Of a DNA stretch of 43,558 nucleotides, positions 22,701 to 30,348 are shown one piece after another. The notes under the pieces are model-generated. The model ran no database searches and had not been told where the DNA came from. It was given only the letters and a program-made list of their open reading frames with translations. Source of the DNA: Nemertoderma westbladi (taxonomy: Eukaryota > Xenacoelomorpha > Nemertodermatida > Nemertodermatidae); contig JAUCBJ010004574.1 in the NCBI GenBank assembly GCA_032718475.1, forward strand, positions 1-43,558, given 5' to 3'. The position numbers were made by a program, and so were the translations under genes. Numbering within the stretch: position 1 is the first letter of the stretch; every line of letters starts with the position of its first letter.

Positions 22701-25700
22701 TAACCGAAATAATACAACAGGTGTGTAGGCCCTACATATCATCACCTATATCCGGGATAATTTAGATTAGAGAGACCAATTATTAGGGGCCCACTGTATG
22801 CTAGGCCTACTGTATGCTAGGCCTACTGTATGCTAGGCCTACTGTATGCTAGGCCTACTGTATGCTAGGCCTACTGTATGCTAGGCCTACTGTATGCTAG
22901 GCCTACTGTATGCTAGGCCTACTGTATGCTAGGCCTACTGTATGCTAGGCCTACTGTATGCTAGGCCTACTGTATGCTAGGCCTACTGTATGCTAGGCCT
23001 ACTGTATGCTAGGCCTACTGTATGCTAGGCCTACTGTATGCTAGGTCTACTCTATGCTAAGCCTACTGTATGCTAGGCCTACTGTATGCTAGGCCTACTG
23101 TATACTAGGCCTACTTATGTTAGGCCTACTAATAAATAATATCTTAATATTACATCGTGTATATCACATGTTGTCAAAAGTATGCCTACAGTAGGCCTAA
23201 TAGTTAAAATTACACCATGACCCGTAATATAGTGTCATTTTCTGATGACACGGACACCCCCCCCCCCCCCCCCCCAAATTTTTCTACAAATCTTTATCAT
23301 ATTGCTTGAAATTTGAAACACCACTAGTTCAACTCACCGTGGCTGTTACCATGAAGCCGGAATTTTCGATTTCGCCTTTAAATTTTATTTATAACCTTTT
23401 AAAAAAGTGTCTTTTTCGAAATCGCACCCTCCGTATCGTGGCCATTCTTCACTTTAGTCGTAATTTTTTCACATCAATAGAAAGATTGCGTTGCAAGGAT
23501 TCCAAATATGTAGCATTATCTGAATTTCATTGAGAAACAGCTGAGAAATAGACGTTCAAAGATTGCAAGAATTATTGTTCGCTGCAAGCCGCCATTTATT
23601 ATATTTAATAAATACACAATATTCTAGAACGTGTTATTTACTTTATGAGTTGGTTGGCAACAGCGGAATGCCTATACAATATCTATATTGCCTAGCTAAT
23701 CATACATAAACAAATTGTTCCAGAACATCGTGTATTTATTAAATAGAATAAATGGCCTGCAGCGAACAATAATTCTTGCAATCTTTGAACGCCTATTTCT
23801 CAGCTGTTTCTCAACGAAATTCAGACATTGTTACATATTTGGAATCCTTGCGTGAAGAACGGCAATGATACAGAGGGTGCGATTTCGCAAAAGACACTTT
23901 TTTAAAACGCTTATAAATAAAATTTAAAGGCGAAATCGAAAATTCCGGCTTCATGGTAACAACCACGGTGAGTTGAACTAGTTGTGTTTCAAATTTCAAG
24001 CAATATGATAAAGATTTGTAGAAAATCTGGGGGGGGGGGGGGGGTTCCGTGTCATCATAAAATGACACTATATTACGGGTCATGGTGTATTAAGTTAAAG
24101 ATTTAATACCCAAGGCTGTTAAAATTATATACATACGTCTATTTTTCAGATTATAATATAACAAATTTTAACGTTGAGAGTCCACCACTGCCCAACACAG
24201 CAACAACCATATTAAATAACGGATTCTCAACCAATAACTGGCAGATAAATTCTAGAATTAACCCGACAGAAGATTCCATACAATTAACCGATGAATATAT
24301 CTCAGCTGATAGAGACCATGACAACGGAAGTAGGGTGAACTGTACCAATATACTGTAGTTCCTATATAGCACGTCATATTCGATCTATTTTAGTCGACCA
24401 CCACGGCATGGCATGGTGATTTAATTTTTTCGGGCACATAATTTTGAAAATTGCTGATATTTTTTCAAAAAGTGAAAAAACCCGATATATCGAATACCAA
24501 ACGTCAGAATATTTTAAAAATACAATTTTTGGGTTTGTCTTGACCTGGTGGATAACCATGCAAAACATGGTATATGGTGATTCCAAAGTGGATTTCAAAT
24601 TTTGGCACGGGGTGGCTGAATTATTAGGCCGACAACGCACAAATTGAGGTCAAATTTTTTATGGGTATGTAGCGATATTGCAATCTATAATTTCTTGTAC
24701 AGTAGGAGTATAGAGCCAGTTCATTGATCCATCCTAATTATTTTGTTTAGTAACTTTACAGAATGAGACGCCTTCAAATAGTGCTATTCCGAGTTCCAGT
24801 GACATCACTTCCGGTATCCCATCTACAACCCACACGTGTTCTACTATACCAGCTGTAGGTGACGTCATATCTGCTACACTAATACCATATGACGTCACTA
24901 CCCCAAGAACAACAACCGCCTGTGACGACATTTCTCCATTACCGGCGCCCTGCAATGAAATATCCGTTATAGCTACAACTAATGACGTAACTTCCGTCAT
25001 GAATGAAGCATATAACATCACTTCCGCTATGACGTGTGCGAGCAGCATCACATCAACCATGTCAAGTGACCTCAATTCTTACAAAGAAGCGAGCCGAAGC
25101 AATCAAATAATTACTCATATTCCGTATAAAGTAACATATTATAATTCAAACGCGAAACTATCCACAACACGTATAGCGAATGGGGGATTGCGACAGAATG
25201 GATCAAACAAGGTGAGTATGAAAAGTGCCACGTTGTCAGTCCTAGAAGGATTACTGTTGTAATATGCAAATTGTATATTGCAAATCTATCATATCTTTTA
25301 TTTGCTTATTCACATAGGAAAATATCGTGTTGAGTGGGGAGTGAGGATGAGAAATGTTTTTTTCACTAGAAGCGAGGCACTTTTCAATAGCAAAAAGTCA
25401 ATAGACTCATTTAAACAAATTTTTTAACATTTTTTAACTAATTTTCAGAAAAATTATTAATAAAGGTTCTTTTTTTTAACTAATAATAAAATAGTGAAAA
25501 AAAATTTCATTTACTAATTATCCGGAAAATTAGTGTTGAAAAGTTAGATCAATTCACTCATTCTTAAAAAATTTTAGTGAAAAAAGCGGATTTTCCAAAT
25601 GAAATAATTAATAAATAAAGTAATTTATTACTAAATTTCAGGCACTAGAGAGAGTTAACGAAGTAAACACGGAAATCATCGAACGCAAAGAGCCGATGAC

Positions 25701-25953
25701 TCTGGTAACCAGTAATCCCCGCACGTTCCAACAGAGGACGATAGATCCAAGGATTCCGACTCCGCATAGGAACCCGGATGTGTACCACACCCGACGTTTC
25801 GGGGTTCTAACGCCCTCCAAAGCACTCCGCATGCGCCACCGGCCACGCTCACTTAGTGACTCATCCATATTCAAACCGCGGATCCGACGCTCAAAGTCAG
25901 AATGCAAAGCCAACACCCCAGCTGGCGACCAGATGAGAACTACTAATGTCTGA
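8395..25953 (+). CDS. Host multi-exon gene: helical N-terminal part, low-complexity repeats, basic C-terminus (5' end missing)
   Basis: Seven plus-strand exons with AG/GT borders join in phase: 8395-8580, 8820-9039, 9580-9762, 22634-22720, 24150-24334, 24762-25211 and 25642-25953. Together they give about 540 residues ending at TGA 25951. The first two exons encode Lys/Arg/Glu-rich, probably coiled-coil or BAR-like helices (RKVTENRKDRVNEILSDMNQ at the end of exon 1). A Pro/Ser-rich linker, an Asn/Thr-rich segment, a repeat exon with about 10-residue periodicity, and a basic RPRSLSDSS..KPRIRRSKSE tail follow. I do not recognise the family. Exon 1 opens at an acceptor, so upstream exons exist that I could not find. 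Phase agreement at all six junctions is strong evidence that this is a real gene. Its third intron here holds the 12.2-kb gypsy A stack. Confidence 0.75.
8820..9039 (+). CDS. Exon 2 of the host gene
   Basis: Acceptor tgttttcag precedes 8820; the donor is gtaggt at 9040. The 220 nt end in phase 1. The charged helical pattern continues (KLDEISSRQDLKTRSVKQEI) and runs into CTPSQWSTEGEY. Confidence 0.75.
9580..9762 (+). CDS. Exon 3 of the host gene, just before the gypsy A insertion
   Basis: Acceptor cttctag precedes 9580; the donor is gtatgt at 9763. The 183 nt are in phase 1 at both ends, matching exons 2 and 4. The exon encodes IENLVESAAQDIEMSIPP and a Pro-rich end. Gypsy A begins 304 bp downstream. 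Confidence 0.7.
9763..10066 (+). other. Start of the expanded intron
   Basis: AT-rich intron sequence between exon 3 and the gypsy A left LTR; no other signal seen. Confidence 0.7.
10067..10237 (-). repeat. Gypsy A 3' LTR (171 bp)
   Basis: It appears identical by eye to the copy at 22108-22278. It is flanked outside by the AGTTT target duplication and inside by the polypurine tract. Confidence 0.95.
10350..10531 (-). pseudogene. pol: Gypsy A pol C-terminal tail, separated by the TA-element insertion
   Basis: It encodes SPLGIETESIADTDIHEVEV and ends with a basic TRSRKPPIRYGYD tail, typical of gypsy pol termini. Removing 10532-13061 with one TA copy gives an open reading across the junction, which supports the boundaries of the inserted element. 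Confidence 0.75.
10717..10780. repeat. (CT)n microsatellite, about 32 units
   Basis: An uninterrupted CT dinucleotide run inside the TA element, preceded by a short C run. On the minus strand it gives a meaningless RERERE peptide. Confidence 0.98.
10905..12710. repeat. Internal duplications within the TA element
   Basis: The segment near 10910-10990 (aattgaatctccacttggcg core, then gtaatgaaagcaa) recurs diverged at 11860-11925. A second pair, 11711-11840 and 12560-12705, shares tctaat...atattcca, a gactcagtct core and acactaccacaacac. The element therefore grew by internal duplication or by absorbing further repeats. Confidence 0.75.
13154..14060 (-). pseudogene. pol: Gypsy A integrase
   Basis: The HHCC zinc-binding part includes CHPGVTRMLHFIR and NCPSCAEVKP. 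The DDE core follows: NIDFKGPLP (first Asp), VHSDRGSSLIS (second Asp) and NGQVERYNG (Glu). The 287-residue frame ends at 13154. Related coding-like sequence continues to the TA element at 13062 and past it at 10531-10350, so the pol tail was interrupted by that insertion. Confidence 0.88.
14080..14529 (-). pseudogene. pol: Gypsy A RNase H domain, resuming after the gypsy B insertion
   Basis: The frame is open from the insertion point and reads VVETDASDFAIAATLNQ, FFSKTLSGS, VEKEAQAIIDAVRKWKHYL, TLVTDQRSVAYMF and YRPGSENLPADALSR. These are the standard Ty3/gypsy RNase H signatures. A frame break near 14085 separates it from the integrase. Confidence 0.88.
14530..14821 (+). repeat. Gypsy B 5' LTR
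   Basis: TG...CA ends; 292 bp; followed directly by a TGG-starting primer site. Confidence 0.93.
14924..16312 (+). pseudogene. gag: Gypsy B gag with an internal stop codon
   Basis: The first part (14924-15871, 315 codons) starts MAAKPNSDDTFELTGEEVDD. An N-terminal SAP-like helix-turn-helix (ASLRLHCDNAGL...LRRKLHRYI) is followed by a long Arg/Glu-rich coiled coil and a capsid-like region. An in-frame TAG at 15869-15871 interrupts it. The same frame then continues through an Arg/Ser-rich basic stretch to zinc-knuckle-like Cys/His motifs (CMKCGEKLPHSG and CHGCGKKGHFKRHC), ending at TAG 16310-16312 just past the C run. The stop is probably a point mutation. Confidence 0.85.
16313..18195 (+). pseudogene. 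pol: Gypsy B protease, reverse transcriptase and RNase H
   Basis: After the C run the reading shifts frame and stays open to about 18180. In order: protease VADTGAQVTLAS, RT with AKSGYWQIEL, CRAPMGFISSGDSF and the catalytic IVDDILVED, then the connection and RNase H with ETDTSRLHGLGYDL, YATIELECIAIQYAI, VVTDHRPLLAIF and HRIADALSQAP. Length and order match Ty3/gypsy Pol. The frame continues nominally to 18437, but the integrase sequence lies in another frame from about 18185, so an indel separates them. Confidence 0.9.
18191..19576 (+). pseudogene. pol: Gypsy B integrase
   Basis: 461 codons. It carries an HHCC zinc-binding N-terminus (LHAPHLGITRTKQRA...QCDACQ) and a DDE core with ASSDLFTLAG, VLRTDGGPQYAAD and SSNGHAEASV. 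A C-terminal domain with GDTVRIQDPRSKRWTRIG...WWRNRRFIRR follows, and no chromodomain is seen. Its start is in a different frame from RNase H. The reading frame itself is intact. Confidence 0.9.
19605..19901 (+). repeat. Gypsy B 3' LTR
   Basis: 297 bp, about 99% like the 5' LTR outside a small indel cluster at its start, and preceded by a purine-rich tract at about 19591-19604. Confidence 0.93.
19907..21190 (-). pseudogene. pol: Gypsy A protease and reverse transcriptase (frameshifted, cut by gypsy B)
   Basis: An aspartic protease motif (VDTGSSGNY) is encoded near 21090. RT motifs follow: LKEGIIERSQSPW, CVDYSQTINRFT, STLDLKSAYHQI, then IPFGLTNAVASFQRKM and FVYLDNITIGG. The frame breaks near 20385, where a small partial duplication adds about 7 bases. 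The catalytic box reads YLDN (20281-20270) where most RTs have Y-x-D-D. The frame stops at 19907 because gypsy B is inserted there, within FELLKKEIE; coding resumes at 14529. Confidence 0.88.
21203..22070 (-). pseudogene. gag: Gypsy A gag (frameshifted)
   Basis: Gag packages the element RNA. The frame probably starts at the ATG at 22070, about 20 bp after the putative primer site (MEKFMRPDRFDV). It runs through a capsid-like helical region with ESIRDSFISGL and a LENATLDLQ motif. Two CCHC zinc knuckles follow: CYFCGNSYHQRQFC and CTKCSKPGHFAKVC. The frame slips near 21700, and again near 21250 before the protease. A tiny leader separates LTR and gag. Confidence 0.85.
22089..22107 (-). promoter_or_regulatory. 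Gypsy A putative self-primer binding site
   Basis: The 18 bases at 22089-22106, one base inside the 5' LTR, read TTTACGAGACATACAATA in the element's sense. This is the perfect reverse complement of LTR positions 90-107 (22172-22189). No tRNA-like TGG primer site is found at this spot. The layout matches the self-primed Tf1/sushi class, in which the RNA's own 5' end anneals just after the LTR. Function is inferred. Confidence 0.65.
22108..22278 (-). repeat. Gypsy A 5' LTR (171 bp)
   Basis: In the element's sense it runs TGTTATAATTAATC...TTTCATTACA. It carries TATA-like GTATAC at LTR positions 61-66. At LTR positions 90-107 it carries an 18-mer that is the exact complement of the sequence just after the LTR. 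No canonical AATAAA was noted. Confidence 0.95.
22279..22633 (+). other. Rest of the expanded intron after gypsy A
   Basis: AT-rich intron sequence beginning with the second AGTTT copy and ending in the ttatttcag acceptor of exon 4. Confidence 0.7.
22634..22720 (+). CDS. Exon 4 of the host gene
   Basis: 87 nt, phase 1 at both ends, with acceptor ttatttcag and donor gtgtgt. It encodes NIRFDVARIRPTARFDPNPT and an Asn-rich end. Confidence 0.7.
22792..23130. repeat. 16-bp minisatellite in the intron, about 20 copies
   Basis: Tandem copies of CTGTATGCTAGGCCTA, the first dozen or more exact and the last few degenerate (tctatgctaag, tatactagg). The unit includes the palindrome TAGGCCTA, which is also scattered throughout the window. 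Confidence 0.95.
23213..24087. mobile_element. Large palindromic (foldback) TIR element with TA flanks
   Basis: Ends read CACCATGACCCGTAATATAG on both strands, with TA outside (23211-23212 and 24088-24089). The two arms are about 400 bp each and match almost throughout, with a spacer of only about 60 bp near 23640-23700. Each arm carries a C/G run and a short reading frame. A one-arm relative lies at 6462-6880. There is no transposase. Confidence 0.85.
24150..24334 (+). CDS. Exon 5 of the host gene
   Basis: Acceptor atttttcag, donor gtgaac; enters in phase 1 and leaves in phase 0. It encodes an Asn/Thr-rich segment with potential N-glycosylation-type sequons, ending YISADRDHDNGSR. Confidence 0.7.
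24335..24761 (+). other. Intron between exons 5 and 6
   Basis: AT-rich; no embedded element identified. A 67-residue frame at 24444-24647 looks fortuitous. Confidence 0.6.
24762..25211 (+). CDS. Exon 6 of the host gene, Ser/Thr-rich with a 10-residue repeat
   Basis: Exactly 150 codons, phase 0 at both ends, with acceptor aactttacag and donor gtgagt. Residues 14-98 of the exon show a degenerate repeat of about 10 residues with core [DNE]-[IV]-[TIS]-S (DITS, DVIS, DVTT, DDIS, EIS, DVTS, NITS, SITS). At DNA level the core is a recurring TGACRTCA. Confidence 0.75.
25212..25641 (+). other. Last intron of the host gene
   Basis: AT-rich, with no other feature seen beyond runs of A and T. Confidence 0.6.
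25642..25953 (+). CDS. Exon 7 (terminal) of the host gene
   Basis: Acceptor ctaaatttcag; 103 codons and TGA at 25951-25953. Basic and Ser/Pro-rich, with RRFGVLTPSKALRMRHRPRS and RIRRSKSE resembling kinase target sites. A candidate AATAAA polyadenylation signal is at 26951-26956; others are nearer. Confidence 0.75.
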   Translation, partial: ALERVNEVNTEIIERKEPMTLVTSNPRTFQQRTIDPRIPTPHRNPDVYHTRRFGVLTPSKALRMRHRPRSLSDSSIFKPRIRRSKSECKANTPAGDQMRTTNV

Positions 25954-27890
25954 GACTTTTGGTGTAGGCCTACTTTAAGGCTTAAAACATAAACAAGTCT
26001 TATATAATATATCTGACACCGTTCCAATGTTTGAGATAGTATATTCTAGGCCAATGTATGAGATTAGGTGTGGTTGTGTGAGTATGAAGGCTACATACAG
26101 TTCGTCTGAAATGGGGGGGGGGGGGGGGGGGGGGGGACATGTATATGAAATGTTACACCTTCCATTATGGTTGAAATGGTATGCCTAATATCTGAAATAT
26201 GGAGCAGTACAAGTACACCACAACGCTAAAAGTTACTGCTATAAAGTTTAACAGTTGCATTGTATAAATCGTGAGTACCACGAACGTGTGAAATCAGTGG
26301 GCTTAAAATATCTTAATTTTTTGGTAATTTTGTAACAATATCGGGGATTTCAGTGTGAGTCTCCCTCTCCATCTACCAATATTTATTGTAATTGATCTTA
26401 AACTTTTATATACTGTAACTTAATTTCAATTATTTTATTCGAAAATGGAAATATTTTGTATCTCCAATACAGACGCAGTGGTGTAATCGTTTAATGAGAG
26501 GTTTAATAGGAATAATAGCCAGCGGTCCTCTGCCTTGCTTCCTTAAATGGTTGCTAAATGAATATCAGTTTCATCTGGAGAGGTGGCCTATACAATAGTT
26601 CTGAGTGAAGTGAACCCACTGAAATTTTACTTCAGCAATTACTTTCAATTCCCATTCTAAATGCATACTATTGTATACCTGGGTAACATTAGGCCTACAT
26701 AGCTCATTCAATTTATCCAATTTAAAGCTTGAAATTAAAATTTTTAGGAAATATAAGATTTTATTTTCCATTTTCGAATAAAAATAAATTTAATTCTGCA
26801 ATTGGTAATATCGCACTTAATATGATTACATAAAAAGTTAATTAAACATCAGTTTCTCGTATTTATTTGTGTATCATTAATATCAATAATTAGTCTAATG
26901 TAACATTAGCTACGACTATGTACTTCCATTGTTTGGGGAAAAAAACACGCAATAAAAGCAGCAATAAATTATATGTAAATAATTATAATAGATGTGTTAT
27001 TTGCCACTTTAATTATAGGATTTGTTCATATTAGGAATTTGTTATAAATCCAATAAAAATCATTTTAATTATAAAAAACCAACATTTTTAATATTGTGAA
27101 GTATACGAAATGTTAAAGGCGTATTTTCAGCAAGAATTAAGATTAAGAATATCTCTCAGCCTTGTGGAGTTATTATCAGCTAACTTAGCCAAGTTGGTAA
27201 CTGAATCTTTCATTATTACAGAATATCATCACCAGTAATAGTCTGTCAATCTCTTCTAATAGCGTCAACTCTCTGATCTAAATCATTTTGTATATCGTTC
27301 CACATCATCGAAGAATTCACTTGACAAAACATCATTTTATTCATCTGTTGATATCACACTGAGAGTAACATAGACCTTATCATCATGAAAAACTCTAGAT
27401 TACCTTTGATATGGCTTGCATAACAACACAATTTCCTCATTTTGTATCCAACCTGTACCGAGGTTGCCGGTCTAACCTCCGAACCGGAAACACTCAAATA
27501 ATACGAAAATCTGGCTTATGACCATGGAAACCTTCCGCAAAGTACTGAAAAATACTGCTGTACTGTTTACTGCAATCATATCATACAGTATATTAGCTCT
27601 AAATCGGTACCGGTAAGCCACCACCCACAGAATATATCATAGATAGGGCCAACTTAGGTCACAACTGTAATGTCAATACTGTTCACCTCCCCCATGATCT
27701 GTAGGGTATATAAATATCAGAAATAAACTAAAAAATACATATCGCACTTAAATATATCTAGTTATATATATTATATATCCTACTTCTGTTAATATAAAGA
27801 CTAATACCTCTTTACCAATCCCTAATTAAAAGTGAAATAACATCATATCACGATCCCCCCTCTAAGACTAATTCAATCTTGACTCCTAGA
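25954..27890. other. Intergenic, AT-rich, no gene seen
   Basis: Probably contains the host gene 3' UTR. It holds a 24-base G run at 26113-26136. No domain or repeat family recognised. Confidence 0.55.
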
Positions 27891-27899
27891 CAATCATAC

Positions 27900-29070
27900 A
27901 CATATTAATTAAGTAATTGTCCATATCTGTTGGGTAGCTTCTTCACTCCAATGCTTCGGTGAATGGGTTCTTCTACTTCTGTGGTATCTGAAGCTAGTTT
28001 TATTTATCTATTGTAATTGAAGTGCGTTGTTTTAGAGTTCGTCTCTTCAGAGTCTATTTGATCAGACATAGGCTTGCTATTTATCAAAGGTTCTAGGCGT
28101 AAAAAAGTAAGACACGTCCAGATACAGATACCAGATACAGGTAAAATAGTCCTACAGTAAGTTATTAGTTTATTAATTATTTACTATTTATACTGTAATT
28201 ACGTTTTATAATAAATTGTTCTGTGCATTACATCTTTATCGTTGAGTCAGGCCTTGTTACGCTCTCGGTAAAGTTGTACATGTACATAGTGTAATTACGT
28301 TTTATATTGGTTTTAGGTTAGCGTAGTGTAATATTGTATTTGTAACCAAGTAACATATAGGACCCCCTTGGAAATAAGCTGCAAAGCTTTAGGGGTAATC
28401 CTATATGTTATGTTGGACAATACCTTTATACCGGTACATTGTTTGGTGTATTTGTTATTGTTTTTACATAATGTATAAATAAATCTATCTATCTATAGAA
28501 GTATATGTAATAAGTAACTGTGACCACTATCCCTCACATCAGTTATTCGACCCACTCGGTCCCATAACTTTGTCATGACATCTTGAACAAATACCAAGGT
28601 GCCTATGGAAAGGGGTTTGAGTGAATGTGTGTGTAGGTCATATCGTAATTTTGTTCAAGAACGCTTTTTTATATTCACCATATGTTTATCAACTTCATCA
28701 AATACTTTGTTCCATTGAAAGTTTAGTGCTTCTTTGCTGCGATAAAGTAATACTGATGGAACGGGAGTATCAGCATCACGTGGAGTATCATTGATTAATA
28801 TATTCAACTTGATAAATTCGTTGTTGTTGATGGGATTGTACCCGTATTGTTGGGTTTGCCTTACAAACTAATGAAAAGTGTCCCATTCTTCCACACTTGA
28901 CGCAAATTTTACCACCAGCAGAGCAGTTTTGTCGATTATATGCATGTGATGATGGCCCATCACACCAAGTGCAATTCCTGCTGTTTAATGAATTACCGGT
29001 ATTTTTTGAAAATGTAGATCGGGTTTGTGTATTGTCTTTACCCCTATAAATCGGGTAAGTTTTCTTTGAC
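27900..29070 (-). pseudogene. Decayed Ty3/gypsy fragment: Gag zinc knuckles joined to integrase C-terminus
   Basis: On the minus strand, 28995-28860 encodes two zinc-knuckle-like motifs (CTWCDGP..H....C and CVKCGRMGHFSLVC). Integrase-like sequence follows directly (28840-28505): NDTPRDADTPVPSVLLYRS, then after a stop LHTHSLKPLSIGTLVFVQD and KLWDRVGRITDVRDSG. A pol-tail-like segment lies near 28075-27926. About 3 kb of protease, RT, RNase H and integrase core is missing between knuckles and integrase. Frames are broken repeatedly. Confidence 0.7.
28330..28497 (+). mobile_element. LINE 3' tail (L2/CR1-like) or SINE, ending in (ATCT)n
   Basis: A hairpin-forming segment (acatataggaccccc ... ggggtaatcctatatgt) is followed by a T-rich stretch and a short tail taaataaatctatctatcta. 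A stem-loop then a microsatellite tail is typical of L2/CR1 3' ends. It interrupts the gypsy remnant. The upstream boundary was not found. Confidence 0.5.
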
Positions 29071-29339
29071 CGTGCTGGAAGTTGTTGGATTAATTAATAT
29101 AAATGTAAATTAATTGCTTTACAAGTGGGACACCCACCCTAGATGAAGTTAGAAAATTTATTTTCCAAGTATTGTAGTCTGCAAGAGAAAACATCTTTGC
29201 TCAGACGATCTGGCTGACAGTTTCAATCAATCCTTGGATTTTTGATATGTGTATCGCTAGCTACTTGTAGGCCTACCATGAACGTCACTAACCTGAGATT
29301 GATTCATATCGTACAAAATGGAAAGATGGGAAGATAATA

Positions 29340-29730
29340 ATGGGAAGAAAGTGTTGTGTTACGAATTGTTCCTCGATTTAACCCAAAGAAGAAACCTCTT
29401 GTCATGTATTTTGTTTACCACGAGATCTGGAGGAGCAACAGCGATGGCAGTGCTAACAATTATTCTATGTATCTCTCTCTCTCTACCTTAGTATTACAGT
29501 ACTATATTTGGTGTCAATATATTGTCTATGATTTATTAACAACATGGAAGTATGCTATGCATAGTTTTTCTGCATGCTGACAGTGGACTATTTCGTCAAT
29601 GGTCAAAGAAAAGTAATTAGTGCTGCAAATACAAAATGTTCCTCACCATTGGACCTTGCACAGATCTCCAATTTAATTTTGTCAAATTTCTCGCCAAAGA
29701 GAGGTGGCATATTTGGGAATCAACTTCGAT
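29340..29730 (+). pseudogene. Possible broken THAP-like zinc-finger start and trailing coding-like sequence
   Basis: An ATG at 29340 opens MGRKCCVTNCSS, which resembles the start of a THAP domain (C-x(2-4)-C), but the frame stops after 13 codons. A +1 frame continues with RFNPKKKPLVMYFVYHE. A separate open stretch at 29577-29731 (VDYFVNGQRKVISAANTKCSSPLDLAQISNLIL) may belong to the same decayed transposon. Weak evidence. Confidence 0.25.
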
Positions 29731-30348
29731 GTTAAGAGCATTATCAAGTTAATTCTTTATTTTAAACCGCAATAGATTTAATTAAAGGATGAAATACGTT
29801 ATTGGGTGGAGGTCGACTATGGAACACGGTGGTCTTTTATGGAAACTTTAAATTCCACCATGATAAAACGGCCAGTTTAACCCCTAATACCTAAAAATTA
29901 TTATTTCAGTTAACATTATTATTATTGTAATAATAATCTCCAAATGTTGTTTAAACTTAACTCTATGAATTATCTTATTTCCATATCAATTGGCTAATAA
30001 TTAAATTATAAAGTTCAACACTGTCAGCAGTTTGGCATGCATTATATGGGGTACAGTGTACCTGGATAGTACGCCTATAAAACAATCAAGAGTTGGATAT
30101 AAATTAAGTACACACACAGTATTATTATAGTGTGTGTATTTTATGACCTAAGATATGGTACAGTATATCTATAGGCCTAGTACAGTACTAGGTCTTGAGG
30201 AAATGTAGGTATAACCTGTATATGATTTTATTTAATTAATTGTATACCGGTACTGTTTTATGAAATTGTTGTCAGAAACTGTTGAGGTGTCGAGATTTTG
30301 CTTTATCATAGTGAAAAATTTTTAATTTAAAATAATTAATATATAAAT
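29731..30348. other. Upstream region of the desaturase gene
   Basis: AT-rich; probably contains the promoter and 5' UTR of the desaturase. No defined core element. Confidence 0.5.

Noticed and set aside
23306-24083. Short frames in the arms of the palindrome as genes
   Set aside because: They lie in a repeat, have no start-site or splice support, and one contains a proline run from the homopolymer. Retained only as a question in the findings.
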